Positions 37,231 through 52,100 of a stretch of 64,000 nucleotides of DNA are shown piece by piece. Position numbers and translations under genes: made by a program. The stretch is from Onchocerca volvulus. Its lineage: Eukaryota > Nematoda > Chromadorea > Rhabditida > Onchocercidae. The first letter of the stretch is position 1. Each line of letters begins with the position of its first letter. The notes below the pieces were generated by a model. It saw nothing but the letters and a program-made list of their open reading frames with translations, was not told the DNA's origin and ran no database searches. The stretch lies in the NCBI GenBank assembly GCA_000499405.2, contig HG738139.1, forward strand, positions 6,968,616 to 7,032,615, written 5' to 3'.

Positions 37231-40079
37231 TTTTCGTTAAGTAATCGCACGACGTAGCCTTCAATAATCAATCGTATTTCTTTTTTCTTTTGCATCATCA
37301 GAATTGTCTAGTGATTCAGTTACTGATGGTCAAGATGTCCAAATATGAATCGTTGAGAAAATACACTTAATGCATCTGCTAGCTAGTAGCGTAATTAAAA
37401 GGTGCATCAAAAAGTTGCGTTAAGCATTTTTTTTTTTTTGAAAATCGATGCTTTTGGCTTTAAATATGCAATCATGGTGAGGAATAGAAGATAAGCCGCA
37501 TAAAATATTTGAACAATTCTAACCTCTGTTATTCTGGTTAAGCTTTTAATGATTCGGATCGTTTGGCTTCAACGATCAAAAAAATGATATTTTCCTTTGG
37601 GAGTATGCTGCACTCTACTTTGGCATTTTCTAATTAAGAATCCTTATAATATAGCAAAAATACTGTAGATATCAAATAATGGAATAAGCAAGAATTGCAA
37701 GTAATGTCTCACGATCATCTTTCACAGCAAAACTACGACAAATGTGAAGGTCCTGTCGTTAAGGTATACAGCAAAATCAAGACGTTCTCTGGTATTAATT
37801 GAAATATTTTGCAGGAAAATGAGAAAATTCAACAACAAAACACTTTTTATAAAACTGATTCATTGTCAGAAGCATTCTTCCAACCCAACTCAGAAGAAAA
37901 AGCATCCATTCCAAGTCGCTAGAAGAATGATGAGTAATAAGCGCATACATACTACATACACTACAACGTTACGATATACATATCATAACATTGCCTGATT
38001 TCTTCTTCCTAATAAGCGGTGATTTCTGGCCAAAATAATTTTTGACAATATTGAAATTGATTCATTCATTGCTCGTACTGACGGAGAGAAGAGAAACTCC
38101 ACGTATATTTTAATTATTAGTGAATTTCATTGAAATAAGTTTTTACGAAGCAAACCAGCAAAAGAAATGGATCAAATGATTGCAAATTTTTTGCATCTCA
38201 ATTATTTTTATTCATCAAAGTTAAGACATCCAAAGTAATTTTCCAGAAAGCTAATAGCCGACGACTACTTATATTGTTTGTTTAATTTTAGATCTTTGTT
38301 TTTTTATAAACTTATAAACTTATTACGCCAAAGATCTATCACTGATGCTTTATCTTTTTCAAAACTTAATATTTTAGATGGAGTGATAGCGGTGATAACC
38401 CTAACTTTCGTATATTATTTAGCATAATAAAATTATTACCATGACCTTCTAGATTTTAGTCATAATAAGTAAATTATGAGTAATAATTTTTTTTTTTTAT
38501 TTTGCAAAAATACCAAAAATCAATTTAAATGTAAGATTTTGACGTGCTATCCGAAAGGTAAAGAAGTGTGTCTGCTCAAATGTAATTAATATGCAAATTT
38601 GGAGTAAAAAGATTTCATAAAAGTAGCTGACACTTTAGAATCCAAAAAATATAATTTCAATCAAGTGACTGTATTTAGATCCTAGCGTCCAACACACAAG
38701 ATTTACCGTCTTAAAAATAAAGACAAAAATTATTATTTTTCATTATATTCTTTACTGTTTCCTATACGAAAGTAGGAAATATGGCTTCTAAGAATTTGAT
38801 TTATAATTCTGATTTTATTAATCGAATTTTGCTACAAGTTTTTAATTTCCTCATTAATAAATTATTTCAACAACAAATCATTTCATTATTTCGATGTAAA
38901 CTATCTAAATTCATTTCTCACTTAACAATAAAATTATCTGATCATACTATTTCGTTTTATTGCTCTTAATGGAATTCCTGTTTCTCTTCACGCTTCATCA
39001 TTGGCCATCGTTTCAAAGAATAATATCTCCTAGATGAATTATCTTTTTTTGAAAGTTTCTTTTCTGCTAAAGAAGCAAGATGAAAATTTGATGACTAATG
39101 AATAATGTAGTCTTGATGAAGAGTCAAATGTGCATCCTGGACTGAAAAGCACTTCTTTTTTCAAAACAACTCTGTGTTTATCCGTATGAGCAAACTTTAA
39201 ATAAGAAACATCCAAACTATTCTTGTATCCATCATTTTCATCTCATGTTAGTATCAGTTAGATTCTTACTTCCAAGTATTCTCTATTTATTTCATTCTCT
39301 CCTTAAACTTGGAAAACACCAAACTAGTTTATTCCTGTCATAAACAATTCTAGCAACAGATTAGGACTTCTTCCGTATTTACAGCATCAATGTAACAATT
39401 TTTTTGTTGTGCATTTTACATCGCCATCATTTTATAACGTTAGTTTTCATGTAAATTTCTTTTAAAATATCCGATAACCTTGATATTTCTGGTGAACTGA
39501 ATTATGTGAAACTCCCAAAAGACTTGCTCACTTTTTTAAAATAATATATAAATATGAAAATGAGCAATGTGTTTCAGTGATAAGTTTAACAAAATATTCA
39601 ACTCCTTCCTTTCCATCAACTACTATTATGTTCAGAATAGTTAATTTTTCTACCAAATTCTTGGACAATAAACAAACATCTCCGATGTACTGAAATAAAA
39701 TCACCATTCTTCCCTCTCCCACATCAAGCTAATAATCGCAATCGAAATTTCGACGAGATGCCTTGAGTGATTCGCAAGTTTTCACTCTGTTCACTCTCCA
39801 AAATACATAATGATTTGGACTTTACGGATGACGTGCTGCTGAAGTTATTTTCGCGGATGACTCATCGATTTATGAGCTTTTTTGAAATTTGTGGGGTTCT
39901 GGAGATTTTTTGTTTGCTAGTAGTTTCTTTTTTCGAAGATGGCATCGGTAGCTACTAGGATGAGAAGAGGAAATGCGGAAGGAAGATAAGAAAATAAAAA
40001 TATTGCTTGGTATGATTTCTATAAAGCGCCATTCACATATGATGTAAAACAAAATCTTTATATTAAACGTGAATTAGGA

Positions 40080-43000
40080 ATGCCTGCATCCGGAGTACGA
40101 ATTATAAATGCGGATCCGGAACGTATTTACAAGGCATCGTTGTCGCTTTCCGGATGCGGGTTCCTCTGTATATACCATGCTGGTGTATGCGCAGCTGTTA
40201 AAAAATATGCCCCGCAGCTATTGCAAAATCGAATTTCCGGTGCTTCTGCTGGTTCTATCATTGCTGCCGCTATTGCCTGTAACATATGTATTTCCCAGGC
40301 TACGAGTCTTTTCTTGAGCGTCGTCTCTGAAGTAAGTATTCAGAAACAAACTTAAATTTTTGTTTTTGTTTTTTACTATAATGAATAAAACACTCAGCAT
40401 AAGAAACATCATTTTTTTAAAGTAAGGTATATTCAACTCTATAGCTGATGCTGTTACTCATAACTTGCCGCATGTTAACTACTAAATTTCGTCATTTTCA
40501 GGCAAGATCATATACATTTGGTGCTCTAAATAGAGATTTCGACTTATTAAAATTAGTACGAACAAAATTGAATGATCTTTTACCAAGTAACGCTCATGAA
40601 ATTTGCACTAGTCGCTTGAGAATTTCCGTAACTCGATTCCATGATATGGAGAATGTCATATTGGATGAGTTTCACACCAAAGATGAACTCCTCGATGTAT
40701 TTTTTCGTTCTTTATAAATTTATATTACTTTATTGAGGTATTCACGGATAGCGATTGGAAGCTTGGTGTACTTGTTTTGCCTTGAAATGTATATGTGGTT
40801 ATGTTTGCTGTTCTGATAGATTAATCTGGGATTATGAATAATTAAATAAAAAATTTTTACAATCTTTAATGAGAGAGATGGGACTAAGTTTAGTGTAGCA
40901 GCTAAGAGAGTGGTTAATTTTCTTTATCATGAAATATGAATAACAGGAATAAAAATTTGAATGAATAAGACAACATTTCATGCACTATACTTTAATTCCT
41001 TTCTTCACGATATTCATAATGTTCAAACGAATTAGATACAGATTAATGATATCTGCAATTTTTTGTCGGTACTGCTTTATGAAATGACTGAAAAACGTAT
41101 CCTATAGGTGTTATTCATTGCAGGCAATTTGTTGTAGCTGTTTCATTCCGGTATACGGTGGCTTTGTTTATCCAACATTTCAAGGTGAAATTTACATTGA
41201 TGGTGGTGCTAGTGATAATCAACCGGTTATCGATACCAATACAATCACAGTTTCACCATTTTCGGGTGAATCTGACATTTGTCCAACAGACGAGGAAAGT
41301 GCTAGGTCAAAATCTTTATAAATTGAATAATTAACACGTATATACTAAAGCTGGCTCCCGTTATTCTTGATTATACTGGAATTCACACGAAATTTAGGTT
41401 AAGCATAAGAATCTGGGACGTGTAGAGATTATGGAATATTTAAGAATGAGCGGATATTAGGAAATGCTGAATTTTGATAACGCAGATTTTTTTTTTTTTT
41501 AGTCTCACTTCCATTCTCATGATTTTTTTTTTTTAAATTGTAGTTTGTTTGAATGGAATTTTGGTGGGACTTCTATTCGATTGACAGCGAATAATCTGTA
41601 TCGCGCTGCTGTATGTCTTTTTCCTCCATCTACTGAAGAATGCGCAGCCATGTGTCGAAGTGGTTTCAATGATGCGCTGAAATTTCTTGTTAGTAATGGT
41701 AAGTTAGAAGAGGATAAGCATATTTTGTAGTAGCTGAAATTATAGATTGAATCTCTAAATTTGGATCATTATTTGGTAATTATATTTGATAACTCTTCTT
41801 ATTCAAATTTATAATGTCCCGGAAAGTGTTTATATTTTAATCGATTGGCAAAATGGAAAAATAAATATGGAGGATTGGCATTTTGTATTCTTCCATTATT
41901 TTTAATTTCTTACTATCAAGTTAATGAAACTATTTATTTGATTTGCTAAGTTTCGGTCCTTTTAAATTTCTAAAACATTATGGCACTATTTATATATGTT
42001 GATTTATTTTTATTTTCAGGATTCATGTCAAATGCAGTTTGCCTTTCGACAGAAGCTGATTTATTAATTAGCTTGAATCATATAAATAAAGGAGTTGGTG
42101 CCATACTAACATCGGACTCTGCGGTTTATCAGGAAAGGTTGTGTCAAATTTGACTATCATGAAATGCATTGTGGGCTTTGTAACTCTTGTAAATTAAATC
42201 GCGGAGGTCACATCTTTTGGTGATACGGAAATTACATTGATCATTTTTTACATTACAGCTGTTTTTGTTTTTACAAGAGCTTGTTTTTTCTTTAATCTTT
42301 TTTCGCGATGTTGAACCGGAAAATTGGAATGTTTGCATTTTTCGCTTCTTTCAGTCATAAGGACGAAAAAATTGTGGAGTATATTGATGCTGTTCTCGCA
42401 ACGGATTCTACTCAATTATCGCATTCGGTGCAGAATGGTAATAATTTATTTTCGTTTTTTTTTGCAAAAATATTTAATTCTTATAAATTTTTCAAATTAT
42501 GACGTGGAAGATCAGGAAATCTAAATAGGAAATTACTTTGGAAAATAATTTTCATTTTTATGAGTTATGTGGAAATTTCAGTATTTGATAAAGCAATGAA
42601 GAAGAATCGGTTTCTCGACTATATTTATTCATTTCGAGTGATGCAGTTAGCGCACTACATGACATTGCCCCTAACCGCAGCTTATCAATGGTTCAAATTT
42701 TGTCAGTGGTCCGTGAATTTTTGATTATTTTAATGTCTTCCTTATATGGCATCAAAGCATTAATTATATGGCATCTGCGTTTTAGAGCCTAATCAATTTC
42801 TACTTCCTATTTCTCTCATAAATAGATCCGACTTCTCACTGATTTTGAGAAAATGTTTTATTCCTCTTTCGCGTTTAGAAAGCTTGCAAAGCACCTTTAA
42901 ATTAGATAACAATCGTCTAGATCAAGAAAGCAGACCACAGTTGGTTGCATACACCATTCGCTTGCTATTTATTCTGGATTTATTTTATGTATTGTAAAAG

Positions 43001-44174
43001 AAAGATATGAACAAGATTTTCAGTCTAAGTGCTTGGCTTACTGCACGAATTACCAGACGTATTGTTGACGACTGGCAGAGTATGAGAGTAAAGCACATTA
43101 TTGATTTCATTTTGAATGAGATTCATTTGCAGGGAACGAAAGTTTCTGCAAGGTTAGTCTATTTTTTCCAGTTACAAAACTTTTATTCTTCAATTGCAAA
43201 AACATTCAAGCTTTTTTCTTGGTTCTGTTATTTAAATAAATTCCGTTGTTTGAGATCTGGTTCTGCTGGAAAAAAAGTCTTTGAATTGGCTTTTTCTAGA
43301 TTTAGTCAGCAGTTAACAATCACTGAAATCGAGTTCAGTGGAATTGATCAACGATCCTTTGTTCAAGAACAACTTAATATTAATTTGTCATCAGAAGCTA
43401 TCAAAGAAAGAGAAGTACTAAGAAGCATAGACAGGTTATTATCGAAAAAATCTGTTAAGGTTTGTGGATTTTTCCATGTTAGCAAACAATTAGTCATAAC
43501 GATTGCTTAAAGTATGTGATAAACAATATTCATATAATCAAATATTTAATACTGTGATCTTCTTTTTGGATTGTAATATTCAGCGAACAAATACGAGACT
43601 TTAAAAACAGATGTATTGACTGTTTAAAAAATTATTCTGTCTTCAGTTAACGAGAAAATCTCCAAAATTTGTTTTTTTTTTCGATATTCATGAAAATATT
43701 TATGAATTTCATGATATTTACAGCGTGACTGCATAACGACTCTTCCAGTGAAGAAAAAATCGACTCTTTTCAATAATATTTTGCATACAAATGAGCAAAA
43801 TGTAATAGAAGGCGACAAAACTTCAAGTCAAATTATTGAGCAAACCACTGAGTTGCAACATCGCTCTGACATTTTGGTAAAAGTCGAAGAAAAGCAAGGT
43901 AAGCTAATTCAGTATGTATTACTAGGGAATTTATGGACCAAAAAAGCTTTCTGATTGCATATTGCCATAATAACTTTAATTGATGAGAAGTGGAATCTAT
44001 TGGAGAATATTTTTGCAATCTTAAATGCGTAAAAATATCATTTTCTACAAAAAGAATGCAGATTTCAAACAATCACTAAAATTATTGTTCGGTGCGTGGA
44101 TAAAAGATGCTAATAACATTGCAGAAAACAGCAGTCAAGAACATAATTTCGTTTTTTCAGCTATGTATATATAA
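40080..44174 (+). CDS. Adipose triglyceride lipase-like patatin phospholipase (PNPLA2/ATGL family)
   Basis: By family, hydrolyses triacylglycerol at lipid droplets. Twelve exons join in phase (559 aa): 40080-40331, 40502-40696, 41124-41305, 41544-41698, 42020-42137, 42355-42437, 42582-42705, 42883-42939, 43024-43152, 43300-43459, 43724-43898 and 44125-44174. Seen: oxyanion-loop region [14 protein letters not shown] (22-35), nucleophile motif GASAG with Ser56, catalytic Asp175 in [11 protein letters not shown], and the ATGL signatures FIPVYGG and [20 protein letters not shown], then [24 protein letters not shown]. The C-terminal half (exons 5-12) is poorly conserved, as usual in this family. 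Two glycines normally conserved in ATGL are cysteine: residue 30 in the oxyanion loop and the one in CSCFIPVY (CSGFIPVY in mammals). The exon 7/8/9 junctions are the least certain; unspliced, the frame would stop near 42998. The start is supported by a GAATTAG acceptor-like site just upstream. Which nematode paralogue this is cannot be said. Confidence 0.88.
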
Positions 44175-46143
44175 AATATTCGGTCATCATTTGGAAAAGA
44201 AATATGGGTATCATTCGATGTAAAACAACTGATAATTGTGTCATTATTGCTAAATTACATTTCTCAGTAAATTCTAGTCTTGGATATTAATCATTTAAAA
44301 TAACACAATGAATTAATCATGTTGACCTAAAAATGGTGGCTATTGGTCTCTTTCACCTTTAAAAAACAATTTTTCTCACAATTTTTGTGATTTTATTATC
44401 ATTAAAGCTAATCAGTTTTAATTTCAACACTTTTCATATTCATTTCCTTTAGAATCAGTTAGTTTCTTATTTATTCCCTATAATGCAAAAAACTGTTTAT
44501 ATATTTATGATATGCACTTGTTTTTTAATTCTACGTTTCTAAGGGATGCTACTGAAAACCTTGTGAAATATCTTATTGTATAGAAGTATCTTATTGTGTA
44601 TAATTTTGTGACATCTTGTTGCGGAAAATTGATTTTGACCTAAGGCGACCAAGGCTACCTAAAAGTCCAAAATTTACTGAAGTATTTTATGATATACTTG
44701 ATTTTTTTGAACATAGTGATTTCATTTGGATTGTATTCAATAGATTTTCTTTTAACTTAATAAATTTTTTTTTTGTGTTGATTCTCGTCTGCTGAATATA
44801 TAATTATCTTCATACAAATCAAATTTCTCACAATTCTTTGTACTTAACTATTTCAGTTCCTGAGTTTCAATTAAAAATTTATTCTAAACCCTTTTGTCGC
44901 AGCTTGTGATTTTTAATTCGATTTTAAATAAATTCAGGGATTTTTTAATTGAACGTCTGAATACTCGTAAGAAATCAACATAAATTTCAGAGGAATTTGC
45001 GTTAAAAAGTGAATTCTGTGAAAGTGAATTTCTTTGCTATTTATTGTATGTGATTTCTTTTAATGGATTTTTAAAGCACTGCAGGAAATATCTGTTGAAG
45101 GATAAATTTCTCGAATGTTTCTTTATGCATTGAAGAATGTACATGAATTCTATTAGGTTACATTCTTAAGATTAACAGCTTAAAATTAATGTGATGAGAG
45201 CACTACTTCTTTTCCATCAGTCTTATTTGACAACAGAAATTATATTTTTATATCGAAAGGAGTACAACTACCGCCTCTGTTTCTACAATTCTTGCGGTGG
45301 ATACTGTACGGAACGTCTTCTACGGTGACTGCTACTAGAACTTACAATTGACGACGAAGTCACTCCACCCGCTACTCATTCGCCTCGCAGAGTATCCTCC
45401 CTTCTTGAAACCGGTTGCATGGACGGCATATGCAACTCATTGAAACAATTGTTCTTGGACTATGCTTGGGATGTGATAATTTTCGAGATTACACTGCAGT
45501 AGATAATACTGAATAGTGCAATGCAAAATGTCGGGCGAAGAACGGCTTAATCTCCGCTGATATAGTAAAGGCCAAGATATGTCGATGATAGACTTCAATT
45601 CATCAGAAAAATGATATAAACTATTCTCTCCGGCTAGACTTTCTAAGTTTCTCCAGTTTTCTCTCATCAGTTTTGAAATTTTATATTCTGGTATTTGTCA
45701 GAAATCACGGCAGTTTTCTTCGCGTTAAACTTTATGCAAGAAAGTACTGCCAAAAAAAAAAAAAATGGATTTATGAGGATTCCCTTCACCCTGTACGAAA
45801 CAACAATTAGCAATTCCATTCCTCAACTTCCTTCATTCATCTCCTTTGTATGATGCTTGCTCTGGTTCCTATTAATTGTATGAGGATACTGTAATCCAAA
45901 CGTCAAAAGTATTGCATTTGAGTATAGTTGAGCACACATCATTCATAACTTTATATTTATTTTCTTCACTCGATCCGAAGTTTTACGCAAACAAAAGTGG
46001 AGTAATTATATTTTATGCGTTGAACAGGATTCTTATCTAAAAAGTATTCCATCATTGTTTTCTGAGTAAAGACTTTTCGCATCAATAACGCATTAACGAC
46101 TTGCATAGATTCTGGAGATTTTTAAATGTTGATAATTTCAGTT
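44175..46143. other. Intergenic region between the lipase gene and cul-2
   Basis: About 2 kb. The segment 45260-45680 is noticeably richer in G and C than the flanks and holds short open frames on both strands (for example 45437-45667 minus, and a cysteine-containing frame at about 45250-45340 plus), but no family can be assigned and the splice context is poor. The remainder is plain AT-rich sequence. Confidence 0.45.
46132..46141 (+). promoter_or_regulatory. Probable trans-splice acceptor before cul-2
   Basis: GATAATTTCAG is followed by TT and then the ATG at 46144. This favours that start over the in-frame ATG at 46126 upstream of the acceptor. Confidence 0.5.
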
Positions 46144-49100
46144 ATGGATATTGTTACGCCTAAAAGTGACGGCGGTCTGCAGATGGCACAGTATCAATGT
46201 TCATTTTACTCTCTACGTCCTAAGCAAGTTGATTTTGATGCTACTTGGAAAAGTATTGAAAATTCGATCAAAAGGATCATGAAACTGCAGCCGTTGGAAC
46301 GGCGAATTTGGGATTACAATTTTTAGTTAGTATCAAAAAACCTCTTTTTCCTCTTTTTCCAAATGAATTTATTGCTATATCTTATATTATGTAAATTTTC
46401 ATCCTAGATTAGGTCTGTTTGATGAACCTATTTCTCCATAAACATGTAATTCGTAATACGTAATTTTGGCTTTTTTGATTGATTTTTCTCTGTAGTTAAG
46501 CGATTTATAGAGCATAAAGCTATACAAATCATTTAGAAAAAAAAAAATCTTCTATCCTACTCCAACATACATACCCTCACTTTGGAATATGAAAATCTTG
46601 GCACTTCTCTTTGTATGAAATAATGACCGATATTGCGAGATTAAAAAGTTGTAGAGAAGAAGAATAGTCATCATAAAGATGAAGTGAATAAAGAGAAAAG
46701 CGAAATTGAAATTACATGTCTAATAAGTAATTTAATCCTAACTAAATATATTTCCAAATAAATTATAAACATAAATACTTTATGTTAGTTTGATAATTTA
46801 AGCCAATTTTATATACTTTTTCGCACCATTTAAATATGATGAAGTATTAGATGATTAAAATAATTGAAATCATTTCAGTGATATCTATTCTTTATGTGTT
46901 GCAATTCCCAAGCCATTAAGTGAACGCCTGTATAGGAAAACAGAAGAATGTTTGGAAGGACATGTTACCGAATTGTATCAGGTATTAAGTGAAAATGTTT
47001 ATTTACATTGAAGTAAGTTCAAGCAAAAATAAATTTTGAAGACATTCTGTTATTTGCAAAGTCGGAAATAGAAATAATCATACATATAATTAGGTTTTTA
47101 AAGTCTGAAACTATTTTTAAATTTCTGAACTACTTACTGGTAAGATTAGTTTTTTGATTTATAGAAGCGTTTTTATTCTCCTGTTGCAATTTAGTGGATT
47201 CAGTTCATCTGATTTTTCTTTTTTTTTTTTGTGTGTGTTTTTATTTTTTCCTTTCTATATTGACAAATTTTCTAATTGATACATTAAAACACTATTTTAT
47301 TTTTTTTTTTTTTTTTAGCTGATAAACTCAACAAATGATTCTGAGCTTCTCAGTATTTACTGTCAACTCTGGAACGTATATTACAAAGGAGCATTATGTG
47401 TTCATAATCTTTTTGGGTAAGTAATTACTTAACTGAATTAAACGCATTTAGAGCGGAACGAAAATTTGTTTTTGTTGATCTGTATCACGACTATGAGTGT
47501 GTATGGATTTTTTTTTTATATAGTTTCCTTCATATATTTACTTCCAGTGTAAATATATAATATACTCAAATTGGGATGCACAAAAGTTAAAGCTCTGAAA
47601 ACTTACACATATTACTATATTTTAAAAAGATTACATTTTTCTTTAAAGGTATCTTAATAAGCAATACATCAAAATAAAACGTTGTACTGAAATTGAAGGC
47701 GGATACGGAACTTACAGTCAATACCTTACACAAAAAGATATTAAGGAGATTGGTTTGGTACATTTTTTTTTTTTTTTTGGATTATAATTAAAATGATTTT
47801 GTGCTACTGTTAACTGACTAGATTTATCATGTTGAACGAATTTCTGCTTTTAAAAAAAGGAGAGATTGGGTGACGTTATCTTATTCATTTCTTTGCAAGA
47901 ACATAACCATTTTAATCTGGACTGTAGAGCTTTCAACTTCTTTCAATTTGTTTGTTGAAAGAGTATTAATTTCATAAATTAGAAGTTTGATAAATCTTCG
48001 TATTTAAAATTTTTTTTGGATTAAACTGTTGTTTGTTCATTATATATTTTCCGTTTCTTCTTATTTCATTAATTTTTTGAAGGAAATTGCTTTTGTGAAA
48101 ATATATAAATTACGTTGAAAATTCATATTTCATAAGAAATTGTTTTACAGCTTGCAATGGAAATTTGGCGCAAAAAATTAATAGATCCTATGGAAAAACG
48201 GTTAGTTGGTCATGTATTAAGTGCTATCGCTGCTGATCGTGAAGGAAGAAATATTGTTCCAGTGGACACTGTCAGGGGTGCTATCATGTCCTTTGTTCAA
48301 GTATGTAAATTGGAATTTCAGTATACTCATTTTTCTATTTGATTTTAATTGTAAATGAATTTCATGAATTCATTGGTTTTTGATGACATTCTTAATGATC
48401 CAGAACTTTTTAACAAGTGTAAAGCGTATATGTTTTATTCATTTTGTAGCTACTGGATAGAATGTTTTCTTCAGTGAAGAGTGGGAAAGATCCAATCACT
48501 TGAGAGATTATTTTTTCCTTACTTTTATGAATATATATAATTGTTTAAAGCAAGGAAAGAATTTTTTGATGATATTTTTATTTTTTAGGTGGATGATGTG
48601 GATGGCATGCGCGAAGTGTTGGATAAATCACCATCAAATTTGCCACAGAATTACGAAACTTATCGGGAAAAGTTTGAAAAAAAATTCCTTCAAACAACAA
48701 CCGAATATTACACAGTGCTTTCCATTAAACTGCTTAGTGAACTTAGTTGTTCCCAGTATATGGAATCTGTAAGTTATTTTTTCTCATTTTTTATGTTCTT
48801 TGATTTATTCCATTATTCCTTGCTTTGATTTTTGAAACTTGGCATAAGTTTATCAGTGAGCTGTAATGTAAAGTTTTAAAAATTGAAACCGATGTATAAA
48901 ATCTGATTTGTACATTTCATCGCTATTCGTGAAAAGCAATAGCTCATCTGTGTTTCTGAAATTTCTAGAAAATCAGCGAGACATGTTACAGACGGGACTG
49001 ACAGAATTATTAATCTCATTCTGTGATTATGATGAAAAATAATCAGAATCGTGAAATGGATGATTGGATTTGAAATTTTCTTTCTCCGATTACATTACAG

Positions 49101-52100
49101 AATGTCGAGTTGATACGTAGTAATCTAGTTCTAATCATCGGTAAATAATTTCAAGGTAATCGCACGAATAGAAGAAGAAAATGAGCGCTCAATTCGTTTC
49201 CTGCACAAAAGTAGCCATGAGAAGGTTACTAAATTATGTCAAGATGTAATGGTGGATGCTCATAAAGAACGTTTGTATGCTGTTTGCCATGAATATATCG
49301 AAGGCGAATGCATGAATGGTATATTTCTATTTATTTCTTTGGATAAGGTTCGTTTATTAAACACAAAAAGATATTCCGTAACTGAAAGTTTTTTTTATTT
49401 TTTAATTTCCAGATTGTTGGATTTCCTTGAGATTGTTTTGTAGGCCATAAAGATAACATCACAAATACTTAGCTGAGAATATATTTGTTTCAGTATTTAT
49501 TCAGTTCCAGCTGATTTTTTGTTAATATATTCATCCGTTGGAAGCTATCTCTACTTGAGAAAAGGATTCATTATATGTTGACTAGTTTTCTTTGCAGATC
49601 TTCACAACATGTATCGTATTCTAAAACCTATAAATGGTGGCTTGTTAGTTGTGATTCGCGAATTTCAAAATTTTGTTAAGAAAACTGGTCTTGAAGCATT
49701 GAAAGGTATGCGTGGTGATAATATTCCTCAGCAGTTTGTAGAAAATGTATTACAGGTATGTGATTCAACACTTTTTGTCATATAGATTACTTTAAAGGTT
49801 TTATATTCTTATATCTGTATTAATAATAGCGGATGTTATGGAACGAATCTGCATGAAAAATAATTATAGACGTTAAACTTCAGTTGATACTTCAGTGTGA
49901 TTCTATGAAATATGTTCAAGATTACCATATGTGTCATTAATTTTTCTCTGGTTTGAAAATCTTGATGTCAGACACATCAGTCTCGCAATAAATTCTTAAA
50001 TTTGATGTGATAGGTGAGTGGTAAACATTCATGAATACGTATCAGTACGTGACAATGCGTAACCATGAAACAGAAAACTTCAGCAAAGACGAGATGCTTG
50101 TAATGTGCTTGGTAAAGAATGTATTAAATGACTTAAGAATTTCAATAGTAGACTTATTTTAATTATTTGAATTTTTATTTTATTGTTAACGTCTGTCATA
50201 GTATAGTATTTTTTATATATACTCTTGTATTTACGCATTTGCCACCTAGTTTCCACCATATCTTTCACATGTATCACCATCAGCGTAGCGCGGTATCTCC
50301 CATAATCCTATGCATTAGTTACTTTTCTATTCTTCTATATTAAATTTTTGCAGTATTATTTCTCTCATCCATTATTTCTTTCAATTACGCGGATGAAGCT
50401 ATAAAAATCTAATAATTTGCTTTTTGAATTTATTGTCATACATTCTCACTTTAGCAAATACTAATTGGAAAGTTGACGTGGATTTTGGGGAAATATTTAA
50501 AGTAGGACAAAATCGTTGTATAATATCAAATATATCCTAAATAAAAGGTAAAGAAGTTATTAAAATTTTCAAAAATTATCGTAGCTCATTGATCTTTATA
50601 AACAGGTCTTTGCATCTTTTTTTAAAAATCATCTTTAGAGCCTTGCACTTCTTTCTCATCTGTTTTTTTTTAGCGCCATACCGAACAGCTCACGTCATTA
50701 TTAATCCTTTTCAAATATGACTTTCTCTCAACTCATTTAATGGCGGATATTGATAATATTTTTAACAGAGAAAGTTACTTGTTAAGATTTCATATTCAGA
50801 AGTTCTACATTGTTCGTCTTGAAAACACGTTTCAAACCTCTTTAGATAGCATAATTTCGTAAAGTTGCCAGGTTACACATTACTAATTTTTCTCTTTTTA
50901 GTAGGTATTGTTGATTCGTAACTTCAGTGTCATCGTTAAAAAAAAAAAAATAATGACACTTATGTGCTGTTATTTTCTTAATAATTATTGGGTCTCCTAA
51001 ATTAAATGAGAAAAAATAAGCGAAATGCAGGGCAAAGTAGAAAATATAGGATGAAACCAAGTTTCGAAATGAACAAATACAAATAACAAGAACTGTATTC
51101 ATCAGACGTGCAGATTTCGCTGACAAATTAGCCACATTAAATGTTCATTGAAATAATTTATTCAAGTTATTCCTATTTTTTTGCTTTTATCACAGAGAAA
51201 AAGTGGACTTTCAAACTTTCGATTATTACGTAGTGAATTTGTTATAACAATTAAATTTTGATTTTGCAGACTTTTTGGTTCAAGGAACTATAATACTCGG
51301 GTATTTACTTTGATCTAGGAATGAATTTTTTTTTTTTTTTTGGATAAAAATGAGAAAAGATCTACGTAATGATCAAATGAAGCAGCTAAGAAAGAAAGTC
51401 GAAAAATCGAATAAATATAAATGAAGTAGAATTCATCGCTATTGATTTTGTTGTTATTATTAACAATTATTTATAGGTTTATAACAGATTCTCCTCGATG
51501 GTTGCAAAAGTTTATTATGACGATGGTGACTTCGTTGGAGCTTTGGATAAAGTACTTCTTAAAAAATATTATAATTAGGCATCCAATTTAAAATAGAAAT
51601 TTAAACTTTGTGTAGATAATTTTTAAATCAAATTATTGAAGATATGAGAACATAAAACGTTGATACCAAAAATGGAGGAAGTAGATGACACTTTTGTTTT
51701 GTTTTCTCAATTTTCCTATTTCAGGCACTGCAAGCAGTCGTAAATTATCGCGAGGACCCACGTCAAGCACCGAAAGCATCAGAAAGGGTAAAATAATGAA
51801 CATTTTTCGTTCAATTGATGTCGATAATTTCATCATATAAAATTGTTCAGTAGAAAAGTATTTGGGAAATTCAAACTTAAGATTCATCAAAATGTTTCTA
51901 CGAAAAATATTTCCAATAGGCAAATGTTTCTTTTAAGCTTGCGCGTTATACTGACACGCTTCTGCGGAAATCTGGAAAAGGCCTAAGTGATAGTGAGCTG
52001 GATACAAAATTGTCACAGGCAATCATTATTTTTCGATACATTGAAGACAAAGACATTTTCCAGAAGGTCGGATATTTTTTTAATATTTTTATTTTTATAG

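Larger units (their letters stand above)
37055..40079. other. Intergenic region between the GPI-type gene and the lipase gene
   Basis: About 3 kb, divergent between the two genes. It contains the TTAGGC run near its left end. The short frames (37744-37998 and 38781-38969 plus, 39528-39722 minus) have no family resemblance or convincing splice context. Nothing else is recognised. Confidence 0.45.

Noticed and set aside
42939..43023. Possible premature stop (TAA near 42998) truncating the lipase
   Set aside because: Splicing CA|GTTGGT to TTTTCAG|T at 43024 removes it and keeps phase through to the final exon, so truncation is not required. The junction is nevertheless one of the weakest in the gene.
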